Assembly: GCA_934621385.1 (NCBI GenBank)
Contig: CAKTUI010000004.1
Span: 1-64,000 of the forward strand
Reading direction: 5' to 3'
Source of the DNA: an uncultured Kiritimatiellota bacterium
Lineage (GTDB): Bacteria; Verrucomicrobiota; Kiritimatiellia; RFP12; UBA1067
DNA length: 64,000 bases
The notes beneath the pieces are model-generated. The model ran no database searches, was not told where the DNA came from, and was given only the letters and a program-made list of their open reading frames with translations. Position 1 is the stretch's first letter; each line of letters opens with the position of its first letter. This document shows, in pieces, positions 17,329 through 26,530 of this stretch. Both the position numbers and the translations under genes were made by a program.

Positions 17329-17337
17329 ATTATACCA
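17329..17337 (-). promoter_or_regulatory. TGGTATAAT promoter for the acyl ligase
   Basis: Full extended -10 on the minus strand; the hexamer ends 22 nt before the ATG at 17306. It would give the ligase, dehydrogenase and tsaE their own transcription start, independent of the LplT-PlsC/TetR promoter. Confidence 0.6.
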
Positions 17338-17425
17338 TATCCTCCTTGGGACGATTCACCGCCGCGCCTTATGCAAGACCGCCGCGAACCGTCAATTTTT
17401 GGAACACACCACGACGGCACCGCCA

Positions 17426-18091
17426 TCAGGCGGGATGCCGCCCATCGGGCCTGTAGTCCAGTCGCGAAAAGATCGTGGCACAGACGTGTGCGCCGACCTG
17501 CTCTCGCCAGGACTTGTCCGACACGCCCTTCGGGCGGAACGACTTGAACCAGACCCTGTCGGCCAGTGCATAGACGCTGACCTGCGCCCACACGGAAGAT
17601 GTCCAGAGATCCAGTTCGCCCTCATCGTGGACGGCCTTGGCGAGGAGTGCCCGCAACGAATCGAAGACGGGCTTGCCGAAGGCGCGGTGGAACTCGGCGT
17701 GGAACCTCGTCGGATTCGTCACCTCATGGCGAAAGAGGCCCGCGCACAGGCGCTGGGCGCAGTTGCTCGGAATCGTCATGAAGAGAAAGTCGTCCACCCA
17801 GGTTCGGATGGCGGCCTGCCACCCGGCACAATCCTTGACACCCTGCGCCAGAGCCGCAAGCGGTTCGCCCAAGTCGCCGAACAGCCGCTTGGCCGTCAGT
17901 CGGTAAAGCGCGTCCTTGCTCCCGAAATAGCGATTGGCCAACGCAACGTTGACACCCGCCCGTGCACAGATTGTCCGAACGGAGGCGAGTTCAAAGCCCC
18001 TTTCGGCGAACTCCTCCGCCGCCGCGTCCAGGATGGCCGTGCGCGTCGACTGTCCGTCGGAACGTTCACGCCTCTTCGTCGTTTCCTTCAT
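17426..18091 (-). CDS. TetR-family regulator, CecR/YbiH-like
   Basis: The 221-residue protein has a TetR helix-turn-helix: TRTAILDAAAEEFAERGFEL, then VRTICARAGVNVALANRYFGSKDAL. The C-terminal half has the length and pattern of the CerR-type ligand domain (DUF1956), including RLCAGLFRHEVTNPTRF. The start is inside the last codons of the upstream LplT-PlsC gene (overlap about 26 bp), so both are on one message. A large palindrome just downstream of the promoter at 19985-20013 is its likely operator, making the operon self-regulated. Confidence 0.87.
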   Translation of the reverse strand: MKETTKRRERSDGQSTRTAILDAAAEEFAERGFELASVRTICARAGVNVALANRYFGSKDALYRLTAKRLFGDLGEPLAALAQGVKDCAGWQAAIRTWVDDFLFMTIPSNCAQRLCAGLFRHEVTNPTRFHAEFHRAFGKPVFDSLRALLAKAVHDEGELDLWTSSVWAQVSVYALADRVWFKSFRPKGVSDKSWREQVGAHVCATIFSRLDYRPDGRHPA

Positions 18092-19946
18092 TGTACCAGT
18101 CCTCCAGTTTCCTGTTGAATTCAAGCCGCGTCAGGGTCGCCCACGCCTTCACGCGCTCCGTCACATCCTCCACGTGCATCGTCACGACACGGCGGGGGGT
18201 GAACGGTGCAACGAAAAGCCAGAGGAGGACCGAACGCATCAGCGTCCAGCCGAAGGCGGGGGATGAATCGCGGCCGCGACGGCTCCAAATCGACCCCCAG
18301 AGTCCATGGGTTCGAATGGCGACGACGCGAACGCCAGGCGGCAGTGCGCGGCAGACCGTGTAGGCGAGCTGGCGCGTACCAATCTCCTCGTGCGGAGACG
18401 TCCAGATGTGCCCCGACGGATAGAAGATGACATCATCCCCCTTCTCCAGCGCACCCGTCACGACATCCTGAAGGCTACGGGCAAGACGCGCGCCCTCCTT
18501 GCTCCGATGCTTGCGGAGGTCGGGGACTTTCACGCATCCGAGCGTCTTCAGGACCCGTGCCGAAATGCCGCCCCGATTCAGAAAAAGTTCATCGGAAAGC
18601 GGCTTGACGGGACGCTTCCAGAGTTCCGCGCCGACCAGCATCGGGTCCACCATGGCCGGATGATTCGGCAGGACCAGAATCGGCTCCTTCACCTCAAGCG
18701 GGGCCATCGTGTCAACGCGGACATCATAACGCCGCGAGAAGATCCACTTGCCAACGCGGCAGAGCACCGAGCGGTAGTGAAAGGCGAAGACAATCGGAAC
18801 GACCAGCCAAACGATTGCCAACAGGAGCAGGAAGAGACGAGGACCGCCCAGCGCACTGACGGCCATGTAGCAGAGCGAGGCGAACATCATGAAGAGAAAG
18901 GAGACCTGGTTAAAGTAGGCGAGCATCGTGTTGAGGCGCGGCCCCTTGACCACCTTCTGTATTTCCGCGTCAAACGGCAGCTTGAAGAACCCGAGGTCAA
19001 AGGCGAGAAGCGACAGCAGAACGCTGAAGGCGACGGGTCCCAGCGGCAAGCAGAAGAGTGCCAGAAGCAGGAGCGCGGCAATGAATCCGAACACGGGCGT
19101 TGCCGCAAGCAGGAAGCGGCGACGATCGACAAAGCCCGCCGTTACCTGCCCAAGCACGATGCCGACCGCCGCCGCGCAGAGCATCGCCCCCGTCCGCATC
19201 GCGTCCAAACCAAGGACCTGCTTCCCGTAAATGAGCAGTCCCATCTGAAGAATGGCCGCCGACCACCAGAAGACGGAGAGCGTGACAATCACGGCGGACA
19301 GTCCCGGATAGTTGTGCGCCATCCGCGCCGCACGGCGAAAGTAGCGAATCGGATTGATTGCGTGGAGGGCGCGGCTACGTTCTTCCGTGGCACGGATAGT
19401 GTAGCTGAAAAGCAGTCCGAGCACGGCAAAACCGAAGAGACACGCCACCTGCGCGAAGCGTGGTAGATAATCCACCGCAAATGACGCGGCGATTGTGCCT
19501 GCGAGAACGGCCGCGAATGAGACGCCCTCCATTCCACCCATCCCCGTCGAAATGCGCTCCGCACCCCCGACATCTCGCACAAGCGCATACTTGGCAGGCG
19601 AATACAGCGCACTCTGAAGGCCCATCAGCAGGACGGCGGCGACGACAAGCACCGTCGACTCAAGCGCAAGCCCCAACACGGCAACGGACACAATCGGCAA
19701 TTCGGCCCACTTTGCAATCCGCAGAATCCCGACCTTCGGCAGCAGAACGGTCAGCCGATCCGCAAGAGGCGAACAAATCACATAGGGAAGGACAAGTGCG
19801 GCGGCGACCGTTCCCATGAAGACGGACTGCAGTCGCTCGTCCGCAATCCAGCCAATGACGGTGAAACTCGCGAGCGTCTTCAGGAAGTTGTCATTGACAA
19901 TCCCGAAGAAGTTCGTGGCAAACAGAGGCGCAAACGACCTTTTCAT
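18066..19946 (-). CDS. LplT-like MFS transporter fused to a PlsC-type acyltransferase
   Basis: The 626-residue protein has about 12 membrane segments (residues ~1-400), starting FAPLFATNFFGIVNDNFLKT as in LplT lysophospholipid flippases. A 1-acylglycerol-phosphate acyltransferase domain follows, with the catalytic motif LPNHPAMVDP (H-x4-D) near residue 437 and VIFYPSGHIW further on. In E. coli, LplT and the Aas acyltransferase/acyl-ACP synthetase re-import and re-acylate lysophospholipids. Here flippase and acyltransferase are one protein, and the acyl ligase is a separate downstream gene. First gene of its operon. Confidence 0.88.
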   Translation of the reverse strand: MKRSFAPLFATNFFGIVNDNFLKTLASFTVIGWIADERLQSVFMGTVAAALVLPYVICSPLADRLTVLLPKVGILRIAKWAELPIVSVAVLGLALESTVLVVAAVLLMGLQSALYSPAKYALVRDVGGAERISTGMGGMEGVSFAAVLAGTIAASFAVDYLPRFAQVACLFGFAVLGLLFSYTIRATEERSRALHAINPIRYFRRAARMAHNYPGLSAVIVTLSVFWWSAAILQMGLLIYGKQVLGLDAMRTGAMLCAAAVGIVLGQVTAGFVDRRRFLLAATPVFGFIAALLLLALFCLPLGPVAFSVLLSLLAFDLGFFKLPFDAEIQKVVKGPRLNTMLAYFNQVSFLFMMFASLCYMAVSALGGPRLFLLLLAIVWLVVPIVFAFHYRSVLCRVGKWIFSRRYDVRVDTMAPLEVKEPILVLPNHPAMVDPMLVGAELWKRPVKPLSDELFLNRGGISARVLKTLGCVKVPDLRKHRSKEGARLARSLQDVVTGALEKGDDVIFYPSGHIWTSPHEEIGTRQLAYTVCRALPPGVRVVAIRTHGLWGSIWSRRGRDSSPAFGWTLMRSVLLWLFVAPFTPRRVVTMHVEDVTERVKAWATLTRLEFNRKLEDWYNEGNDEEA

Positions 19947-19963
19947 CGCGTAGAGTTCCTTTC

Positions 19964-20013
19964 ATAACGTAATCACGCGATTACTTTATCATTTTCGGCG
20001 ACGCCCTGTCAAG
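19964..20013 (-). promoter_or_regulatory. Promoter and TetR-type operator of the LplT-PlsC operon
   Basis: On the minus strand TTGACA (20008-20013) and GATAAA (19985-19990) are 17 bp apart, a good sigma-70 type promoter. Directly over and after the -10 lies a 26 bp dyad (19964-19989) with inner arms GTAATC/GATTAC around ACGC, and outer ATAA/TTAT. Its size and position fit a TetR dimer site that blocks initiation. The likely ligand-responsive repressor is the TetR protein encoded at 17426-18091. Confidence 0.75.
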
Positions 20014-20034
20014 GGGGCTTGCCGTGGCGTTCAC

Positions 20035-20688
20035 TCAGAAAGCCGTCGCCTGCGACAGGGCCTGCGCGAGATGCGTGAGGCAGAAGGCGAGATTGTCGCG
20101 GTATTGCCCCGTCATCGACTTCTTGCCATGCACGTCGCTTACGCACTTCAGACTTCGGAAGGGAATGCCGGCCGTCTCACAGACATGCGCAATCGCCGCG
20201 CCCTCCATATCGCGAAGCCCAATCCCCAGCCGCCGCAGGAGCGGCAGATCCGTCTCGTCATCCGAGAAACGGTCTCCCGTTCCCAAAACTTCCAACGGAT
20301 ACACGTCCTCCGCCCTCGTTGCCAATGGAATGTAGGGACTCGTCCGCTCGTTCAGCGTGCCGACCTCCGTCCCATTGAGAGCCGAAAGGTCGAAGTCGTA
20401 CTCGACGGCCGCCCGCACGGTAAAAAGTTCCCCGACTTCCATTGTCGGACGCAGACCGCCGACAACACCAAAGTTGAGAATCTCGTCCGCCGACAACGCC
20501 GAGAGGGCGAGTTGCGCCGCCGCCGCCGCATTGCTCTTGCCGACACCCGAAATGACAACGGCAACCGATTCGCCCAACCACTGCCCTTCAATGACACGCC
20601 GTCCGAAGACACGCCGTTCGCGTTGCTCCTTCAAATGTCCAAGAAGACAGTCCGCCTCACACAGCATCGCAACGACAAAGACTCTCAC
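20035..20688 (-). CDS. mtnN: MTA/SAH nucleosidase-family protein
   Basis: About 217 residues from a GTG at 20688, which overlaps the deaminase stop as GTGA. Purine nucleosidase features are VVISGVGKSNAAAAAQLAL, EILNFGVVGGLR, DMEGAAIAHVCETAGIPF (the Glu-Gly-Ala catalytic region) and LKCVSDVHG with the conserved Asp. The family cleaves adenine from methylthioadenosine or S-adenosylhomocysteine. It is paired with a deaminase of the same substrates. The two could act on the same nucleosides or in succession. A futalosine hydrolase is the main alternative. Confidence 0.82.
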   Translation of the reverse strand: MRVFVVAMLCEADCLLGHLKEQRERRVFGRRVIEGQWLGESVAVVISGVGKSNAAAAAQLALSALSADEILNFGVVGGLRPTMEVGELFTVRAAVEYDFDLSALNGTEVGTLNERTSPYIPLATRAEDVYPLEVLGTGDRFSDDETDLPLLRRLGIGLRDMEGAAIAHVCETAGIPFRSLKCVSDVHGKKSMTGQYRDNLAFCLTHLAQALSQATAF

Positions 20689-21935
20689 TGCGCCAGCTCC
20701 CGTACGGCGGACAGGAACTCCGCCCGCGCCCTCTCGACATCGACACCAGGGAACCGTCCGTCCTCGTAAAGGACCTTTCCGTTCACCATTGTCAGCACGA
20801 CATCGGAGGCCTGCATCGCGTGAACGATGAGGTTCGCCACATCGTGGCACGGCATCAGATGGGGGCGTTGCAGGTCGACAACGCACAGGTCAGCACATTT
20901 GCCGACGGCGAGTTCGCCGATGTCCGTCCGCCCCAAGGCCCGTGCACCGTTGACGGTCGCCATGTCAACGACATCCCACGCCGACAGGACGGTCGGGTCG
21001 TGTGCGAGTCCCTTGTGCAGCAACGAGGCGAGGTGCATTTCCTCAAACAGGTTGAGATTGTCGTTAGACGCGCAGCCATCCGTACCCAGCGCGACATTCA
21101 CGCCAAGTTCCCGTGCGGACTTGATCCGCGCAAAGCCGCTGCCCAGTTTCATGTTGCTGGACGGATTGTGCACCAGCGACACGCGATGCTCGTGCATGAT
21201 GCGGAAGTCGTCGTCCGTGCAGTAGACGCAATGCGCCGCATAGCCCCCGAAGTCGAAAAGTCCCGTCTCGGCGAGGTAGGCGATGGGGGTCTTTCCATGA
21301 CGGGCCAGGCACTCGCGATGCTCCCGCTCCGTCTCCGACACGTGCACATGAACGGGACGCTTCAGCGTCTGGTTCGCCTCGGCCAGGGCGCGGCAGAAAC
21401 GCTCGTTCGTCAGGTATTCGCTGTGGATGCAGATGTCGCGGCGAACGAGATCGTCGGCGCATCCCCTGCGGACGAAATCAATGCATTCGCCCAATCGACC
21501 GGGCGGGACATCCTCCGTCTCCGAAAAGGCGAGGCCCACGCGGCAAAGGTGCGCCCGGAAGCCAAGTGCCGAAAGTGCCGCGCATCCCGCTTCGGGAAAG
21601 TCGTACATATCGGCCACGCACGTCGTACCGCCCGCCAGCATCTCCAGTACGCCCCATCTCATCCCCGCCGCAATGTGCGCGGGTGTCATTCGGGCCTCGA
21701 TGGGGAAAATCGCCTGCTCAAGCCATGCCTGAAGGGGCAACCCCGAACCGACACCACGAACCAATGTCATGGGCGTGTGCCCGTGGCAGTTGATGAGTCC
21801 GGGGAGAATGAGTTTCGTCGGGTTCGAGACCTCATGCAACGAAATGGACGAGATGCGTCCATCGTCAACCACGAGATCGCCCGCCCCAACGCGATGTCCC
21901 GGCAGGACAAGAAGACAATCCTTAAAGATTCGCAT
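20685..21935 (-). CDS. 5-methylthioadenosine/S-adenosylhomocysteine deaminase-like amidohydrolase
   Basis: The 416-residue amidohydrolase has metal ligands in LPGLINCHGHTPMTLVRG, HVHVSETEREH and LGTDGCASNDNLNLFEE, and the SLVHNPSSNMKLGSG motif. These are typical of the MtaD/SsnA group of the TrzN-like branch, and the C-terminal RADIGELAVGKCAD-type segment is also present. The first metal motif is C-H-G-H, as in MTA/SAH deaminases. It lies between a VWA protein and the nucleosidase gene in one operon. Guanine deaminase or another aminohydrolase is possible but less likely. Confidence 0.83.
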   Translation of the reverse strand: MRIFKDCLLVLPGHRVGAGDLVVDDGRISSISLHEVSNPTKLILPGLINCHGHTPMTLVRGVGSGLPLQAWLEQAIFPIEARMTPAHIAAGMRWGVLEMLAGGTTCVADMYDFPEAGCAALSALGFRAHLCRVGLAFSETEDVPPGRLGECIDFVRRGCADDLVRRDICIHSEYLTNERFCRALAEANQTLKRPVHVHVSETEREHRECLARHGKTPIAYLAETGLFDFGGYAAHCVYCTDDDFRIMHEHRVSLVHNPSSNMKLGSGFARIKSARELGVNVALGTDGCASNDNLNLFEEMHLASLLHKGLAHDPTVLSAWDVVDMATVNGARALGRTDIGELAVGKCADLCVVDLQRPHLMPCHDVANLIVHAMQASDVVLTMVNGKVLYEDGRFPGVDVERARAEFLSAVRELAQ

Positions 21936-21952
21936 GATGGCCTTGCCTCCGC

Positions 21953-23605
21953 TTAGTGCAACTGGACGTCAATCGCCCGCTCCCGCCGCCACTGCTCCGA
22001 AACGGTCGCATCGTCCGCGCCTGAGGCCAGCGGGAACCTGAAGAACCCCTCGTAGGCGACGGCACCGGCGAGTCCACGGAGTGAAAACGCCACCTCCCGC
22101 GCATTCGCTGGCAGGCGACCGACGATTTCAACCGAATTGTCGCGGTAGAGATTCTTGAGAAGCATGGGATAGGCCTCCGCCGGACAAGTCGATGCGAAAA
22201 CAATGCGCAAATCCGAGAACACGGGGTCGCGGAAGCGTGCGGACAACGCATCGAGCCCCTCGCCCGAACGGTTCCTGAACCAACCGTCGAACACAAAGCT
22301 CTCGCCACGGTTGCCGCGTGTCAGCACGTCAATGAGTTCACGGTTCGCCGATGACTTGACGCCATACATATAGACCGAGACGAGTCCGTCATTCAAGGTG
22401 GAGAACTTGGAGATAATCTGAGCCGTCTCGCGCACACCGACATTCGCATCGCCATCCGTCACGACGAGGGCGATGAGCGGCCGCGTCGGATCGCGAGGAA
22501 GCGTCAGCACCGACGAAATCGTGGCGAAGACATCCGTCCGGCCGTGCGCGGCAAGTTTGCCGAGCCAGGCATCGCCCGCATCGAAACTCGCCGCGTCACA
22601 CGCCTGCCACGACTTGAACGCATACGAGAAGCGGTCGCGGAAGGCTACGAGATTAAAGCGGTCGCCCGTATTCGTGCAACTGCGCAGGATTCGCCGCGCC
22701 GCCTTGCGGCAGCTGTTGAGCCGCTCGTTGCCAATCGACCCCGAGGCATCAATGAGAATGACCACATCCTTCGGGACAACCGGCAGGCGGGGCTTCGGTT
22801 TCACGGTCACGCGAAAGTAGGTGAAGCCCCCGTCCGTCTGACGATCGAGTCGCGTCTCAACGAACTTGGAGAGGTCGACCGCCGAGGCGGAGGCGACCAG
22901 TTCGCGCACGGCCGACTTCTCCTGTTCGACGACTTTTTCGTCAACTGCCGCCATCACCTCCTCGACAGGCTTGAAGTCCGCCACCTTCTTCGTCTCGTCC
23001 ACGAGAGGCGCCAAAGCCGTCCCCTTCTCGACCTCGGTCGCCGCCGCCGGCAGTTCCACCCGTGGCGTCGCGGCAAAAATCGGAGCCTCAAAAACAGGCG
23101 AAACCATCTCGGCGTGAATCGGCAGGTCGGAGGGCTCGGTTGCGATGACGGGGACGCGGGCCTCTTCGGGCATCCGAAATGCCTCCGTTGCCGGTGGAAT
23201 CTCGGGCGAAGCCGTCTCTATGGGAAGACGCGGAGCCTCATCCTCAGGACGCATCCGCGTCAGAAGTTCAGGCAGGGCCGCGTCGGCCGGAAGCGTCATC
23301 GCCCCCTCGTCCGAAGGTTTCGGTGCCGCCGTCTGTGGAGCTGGTAATGCGGCCCGCGTCTCCTGCGCATCGGGAGACTCCTTTTCGGCCTCGACGTCTT
23401 CCAGCACGTCAATCTTGACCGGATCCGGTCTCTCCGCCGCTTCCGAAACCACCATCGGGCCGCGCCGTACCAGTTGCGAAACGCCATTCGTCATGTGCGT
23501 CATGACTTTCGGCTTGGCCCAAATCATCAGTCCGATGTGGACAACGGCCGACAACACCAGTGCCGCGACAATCAAGTCGCGTCCCAAACCACCTCTTCGC
23601 GTCAT
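21953..23605 (-). CDS. Membrane-anchored von Willebrand factor A domain protein
   Basis: The 550-residue protein has an N-terminal membrane segment (LIVAALVLSAVVHIGLMIWA), then a long acidic/proline-rich linker (residues ~40-250). A VWA domain follows with the metal-binding motif VILIDASGSIGNERL near residue 290, the Thr of the metal site in AAHGRTDVFATISSV, and ALVVTDGDANVG. The architecture suggests a surface or periplasmic adhesion or scaffold protein. Its ATG overlaps the TPR gene stop, so the two proteins are likely partners. Confidence 0.82.
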   Translation of the reverse strand: MTRRGGLGRDLIVAALVLSAVVHIGLMIWAKPKVMTHMTNGVSQLVRRGPMVVSEAAERPDPVKIDVLEDVEAEKESPDAQETRAALPAPQTAAPKPSDEGAMTLPADAALPELLTRMRPEDEAPRLPIETASPEIPPATEAFRMPEEARVPVIATEPSDLPIHAEMVSPVFEAPIFAATPRVELPAAATEVEKGTALAPLVDETKKVADFKPVEEVMAAVDEKVVEQEKSAVRELVASASAVDLSKFVETRLDRQTDGGFTYFRVTVKPKPRLPVVPKDVVILIDASGSIGNERLNSCRKAARRILRSCTNTGDRFNLVAFRDRFSYAFKSWQACDAASFDAGDAWLGKLAAHGRTDVFATISSVLTLPRDPTRPLIALVVTDGDANVGVRETAQIISKFSTLNDGLVSVYMYGVKSSANRELIDVLTRGNRGESFVFDGWFRNRSGEGLDALSARFRDPVFSDLRIVFASTCPAEAYPMLLKNLYRDNSVEIVGRLPANAREVAFSLRGLAGAVAYEGFFRFPLASGADDATVSEQWRRERAIDVQLH

Positions 23606-25557
23606 TTGACCTCCTTCGAATCCTCAGCAGGAAGGGACTTGAGAATCTCGCCGGCAGTCGTTGCGGACGGTGTCCTCTCGAAAAGTTCCGTCACCACCGT
23701 CGCATACGACCGCGCATGCTTGTAATCGTGCCTGCCCACGCAGACTTCCGCCAGATGCAAGTAGGCCTCGGCGCGTGCCGCCGCGTCCTTGGCATTCAGT
23801 TCGACGGCTCGCTTCAGCGTCGTCTCGGCATTCGTCCAGTCCTCACTGCGGGTCTGGAGCGCCCCGAGGCGCAGGGCCACCTTCGGTACGTCCTCCGTCA
23901 CGCATGTTTCGGCGAGGCACTTCTGGTAGGCCTCCGCCGCACGGGCAAACGCCCCATCGGCCTCCTCCGAGAAGCCCAGCAGGGCATAGCCGCACTGCCG
24001 CCATTCGGCCCGCTCGTTCCGCACGAGTGCACGGGCGCAGATTTTCGCCTCCTCGCCGGACAGGAGTTTGCCAACGGCGAGAATCTTCGCGGCGGACATC
24101 CGCTCCGTCGCCCCCTCGCGCACGAGTTTCGCATAGGCCGTCCGCGCCGCCTCGATATGGTCCTCATTGAAATCGTGGTCGGCAATCATGAGCCGCGCCT
24201 CACGGGACTCGTCCAGGCCAAGACCCTCCTCCGCAAGGGCCTTCTTCAGAAACTCGACGCCTTCCGCCTCATGCCCCATCCGCACGGCCGCGACGCCACG
24301 CCAGTATGTCGCCTCTGTCCGATTCCGCCCCTCAAGTTTTCCGAGCAGGGCGGACTGGAGGGAGAGATCCGCCGCAGCCCAACGCTCCTCGCGCAGATCC
24401 ATCAACGCCTTGCGGAACGTGGCCTCAGCCGCCTCGGGCGTATCTGGGTAGGCCTTCGAAATGTCGGCGTACTCGCTCATGGCCTCATCCTTGCGCCCGG
24501 CCTTCTCGTAGGCCCAGGCGAGGACCAGCCTGTCCGCCGCCGCCTTCGAGACGGCCACGACGCGTCTCATGCACTCGACCATCTTCGTTGCATCATCCGC
24601 CGCGCGCGCCTCCTGAAAGCCAATCCGTGCCAACCACGACTCCGCCATGACGCGGTAGTCGCCCTGTGGGAAATTGAGCAGGTACGACTCAAACAGGGCC
24701 TTTGCGGACTCCGCCCCCTGGCTCGCGGATGTGGCGATGGCCTTCAAATAGGCGATGCCGTCTTTGACTTTCGCCGGGGACTCCGGACGAATCGCCGCGC
24801 ACATCGCGAGGGCATCCGCATACCGTCCCGTCAGGTAACTGCTCCAGGCACTTGTGCAGGTCGCCTCCGTCGCATACTTTCCGTTCGGATAGCGGCGCAA
24901 GTAGCGGCGCATCAGCGAATCGGCCTCACCGTAGCGTGCGCGGCGGTAGCTGACTTCGGCGGCGAGATAGAGGGCCTCCTCGGCAAAGGCCCCGTCGCTG
25001 AAAGCCACGTCGAGATAAAGTCCAACCGCCTTGCGAACCGCCACCTCATCGGGCGATGTCTGCAGAATCTGGGCGAGGCGAATCTTGGCGTAGGGGGCAT
25101 TGCGCCCCTTGGGATCGAGCGCAAGATAGCGCATCAGCGCATTCGTGCTCCCCGTGTTCAGTCCGATGTGATAAAGCGCCGAGGCGCGAATCCCGCTTGC
25201 CACACGATCCGAGTCAAGGAGCAGCAACTCCGCATTCTGCTCCTCGACGGAACCCGCCAACGCACGATTAAGACGGGCGCGATCGGCGAGGTCGGAAGCC
25301 GGGTATTTCGCAAGCAGTTCCCCGTATTCCCGCCGCGCCTCCTTCGACTTGCCGAGCGCACGGTCGCATTCGGCCAGACGGTAGAGCAGGCCATCCCCCG
25401 AGAGGGACTTTTCGCCGACCAGCGCGGCATACTCGGTCCGTGCCTCCGACCACATTCCACGGTTGAAAAGGCGGTCGGCCATCGCCAGCCGGTCGACGGG
25501 GGCGACGGCAATCGCGGCAACGACCGCCGGTAACATGAATAGGCAAAACAACTTCAT
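23602..25557 (-). CDS. Secreted TPR-repeat protein
   Basis: The 651-residue protein starts with a signal peptide (MKLFCLFMLPAVVAAIAVA). Many tetratricopeptide-like helical pairs follow (for example LFNRGMWSEARTEYAALVGE, AGRKDEAMSEYADISKAYP, RAAEAYQKCLAETC). Long TPR proteins of this kind bind partners on the periplasmic side. The start at 25557 was chosen because it begins the signal peptide and follows a TGCTACAAT element. First gene of an operon with the VWA protein, deaminase and nucleosidase. Confidence 0.8.
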   Translation of the reverse strand: MKLFCLFMLPAVVAAIAVAPVDRLAMADRLFNRGMWSEARTEYAALVGEKSLSGDGLLYRLAECDRALGKSKEARREYGELLAKYPASDLADRARLNRALAGSVEEQNAELLLLDSDRVASGIRASALYHIGLNTGSTNALMRYLALDPKGRNAPYAKIRLAQILQTSPDEVAVRKAVGLYLDVAFSDGAFAEEALYLAAEVSYRRARYGEADSLMRRYLRRYPNGKYATEATCTSAWSSYLTGRYADALAMCAAIRPESPAKVKDGIAYLKAIATSASQGAESAKALFESYLLNFPQGDYRVMAESWLARIGFQEARAADDATKMVECMRRVVAVSKAAADRLVLAWAYEKAGRKDEAMSEYADISKAYPDTPEAAEATFRKALMDLREERWAAADLSLQSALLGKLEGRNRTEATYWRGVAAVRMGHEAEGVEFLKKALAEEGLGLDESREARLMIADHDFNEDHIEAARTAYAKLVREGATERMSAAKILAVGKLLSGEEAKICARALVRNERAEWRQCGYALLGFSEEADGAFARAAEAYQKCLAETCVTEDVPKVALRLGALQTRSEDWTNAETTLKRAVELNAKDAAARAEAYLHLAEVCVGRHDYKHARSYATVVTELFERTPSATTAGEILKSLPAEDSKEVK

Positions 25558-25565
25558 AGGTGGAA

Positions 25566-25574
25566 ATTGTAGCA
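25566..25574 (-). promoter_or_regulatory. TGCTACAAT promoter of the TPR/VWA operon
   Basis: Extended -10 on the minus strand with its last base 8 nt before the ATG at 25557, implying a very short or absent leader. The shared GC-rich promoter-upstream element lies 31 bases further upstream (25603-25624). Confidence 0.5.
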
Positions 25575-25600
25575 ATTTCCGTGTGCCGCGTAAAGGGGGC

Positions 25601-26000
25601 AACCGCTTGCTCGGGGGCTTGCGCGAAGCTGCCGCTCGGTCTCGGCTTCCACGGCTGCGCTCACCTCTCACGCGTCGACAACAGAGTCTTCTTAGCCTAT
25701 CCTACCTCGGCGACTATCACTGGTTGCGGACGAGACAACTCTTACGGTGGCGCCCCGTGGAAGACCTCACTCGCGACACTTCGCGCACACCCCCTCGCCC
25801 GAGAGGGGGGACAGGCCGACTACAGGCCGGAACACAGCAAATGGTCTTGTCGGCCTGCCGTCCGGCAGGCTCCCGGCCTTCCTCAAGTGCCGCGCCTGCG
25901 CCATCTGAACGCCGACGCTGTGTGGCTTTCCTCCGCTCTTCTGCCCCCCCTTCCAAGCGCGGCAGATTGCGGGGTTCGGGGACGCAGTCCCCGTCCCTTC
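25601..26000. repeat. Dispersed intergenic repeat X, copy 1, with Z tail
   Basis: This region shares ordered blocks with 33670-33905 and 36386-36700. They are: a TGCTCGGGGGCTTGCGC block; CTCGGCGACTATCACTGG; CTCGCCCGAGAGG; and the 18 bp palindrome GCCTGCCGTCCGGCAGGC (25853-25870). It continues into element Z (25889-25997), which starts GCCGCGCCTGCGCC and ends GGTTCGGGGACGCAGTCCCC. No frame here codes for a recognisable protein. The order of blocks is the same in all copies, so this is one dispersed element and not a chance mosaic. Confidence 0.75.
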
Positions 26001-26107
26001 GACTGAACTATTCGAAGGCTTCCATCCCCCCTACCCCCGAACCGTCGGCTGTCATCCGAGCGCGCAGCAGACTCGGCTTCCTCGGTTACTCCCCTCGCAA
26101 CGGAATT

Positions 26108-26231
26108 CCGATGCCCGTCGGACGATTTTCTGATGCCCGTCGGAAAAATTTCTGATGGGCATCGGAAAGTGCTCTGATGGTCATCGGACAGCCCTGTGAT
26201 GGGCATCGGGACAGAATCCGACCGAGGTAAC
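26108..26231. repeat. Tandem palindrome array C (exact 22 bp period)
   Basis: Five units start at 26108, 26130, 26152, 26174 and 26196, and a decayed sixth at 26218, all 22 bp apart. The 14 bp core is CTGATGGGCATCGG or CCGATGCCCGTCGG, close to the perfect dyad CCGATG/CATCGG. Linkers are 8 bp and unrelated. The array lies between the divergent TPR operon and the leucine operon. From 26232 to 26475 I see nothing further. Confidence 0.87.
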
Positions 26232-26475
26232 GCTTTTGCGTCCCGCCGCGACTTCAGGAACGACACCCCTGTCGGTCTCCGAAACATCAACAGAACAACC
26301 GAATCCGAAAAGAATCCCATGATTGCGACTTCCCCTTCCCACCTGCGCTTTTACCTTATTATAGAGGAGTACTCGTTTCATTCCTCAATCCCCATGCTTC
26401 CCGCACCTTCCCACGGTTGAGCATCTTCGCCCCTCAGACGCCCCCGAGAACGAAGCCAAAGACACTGTTTGCCCA

Positions 26476-26505
26476 TTGACAGCAAACGACCAGTTTTGAT
26501 AGACT
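26476..26505 (+). promoter_or_regulatory. Promoter of the leucine operon
   Basis: TTGACA (26476-26481) and TAGACT (26500-26505) with an 18 bp spacer. Transcription would begin near 26512, about 20 bases before the leader peptide ATG. Confidence 0.65.
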
Positions 26506-26530
26506 ATGCGCCGTTGTTGAAGGACTGAAC

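Noticed and set aside
18087..18095. TGGTACAAT at the start of the TetR gene as its own promoter
   Set aside because: The hexamer overlaps the ATG, so transcripts would start inside the gene. The bases also encode the last residues of the upstream LplT-PlsC gene, with which tetR is coupled.
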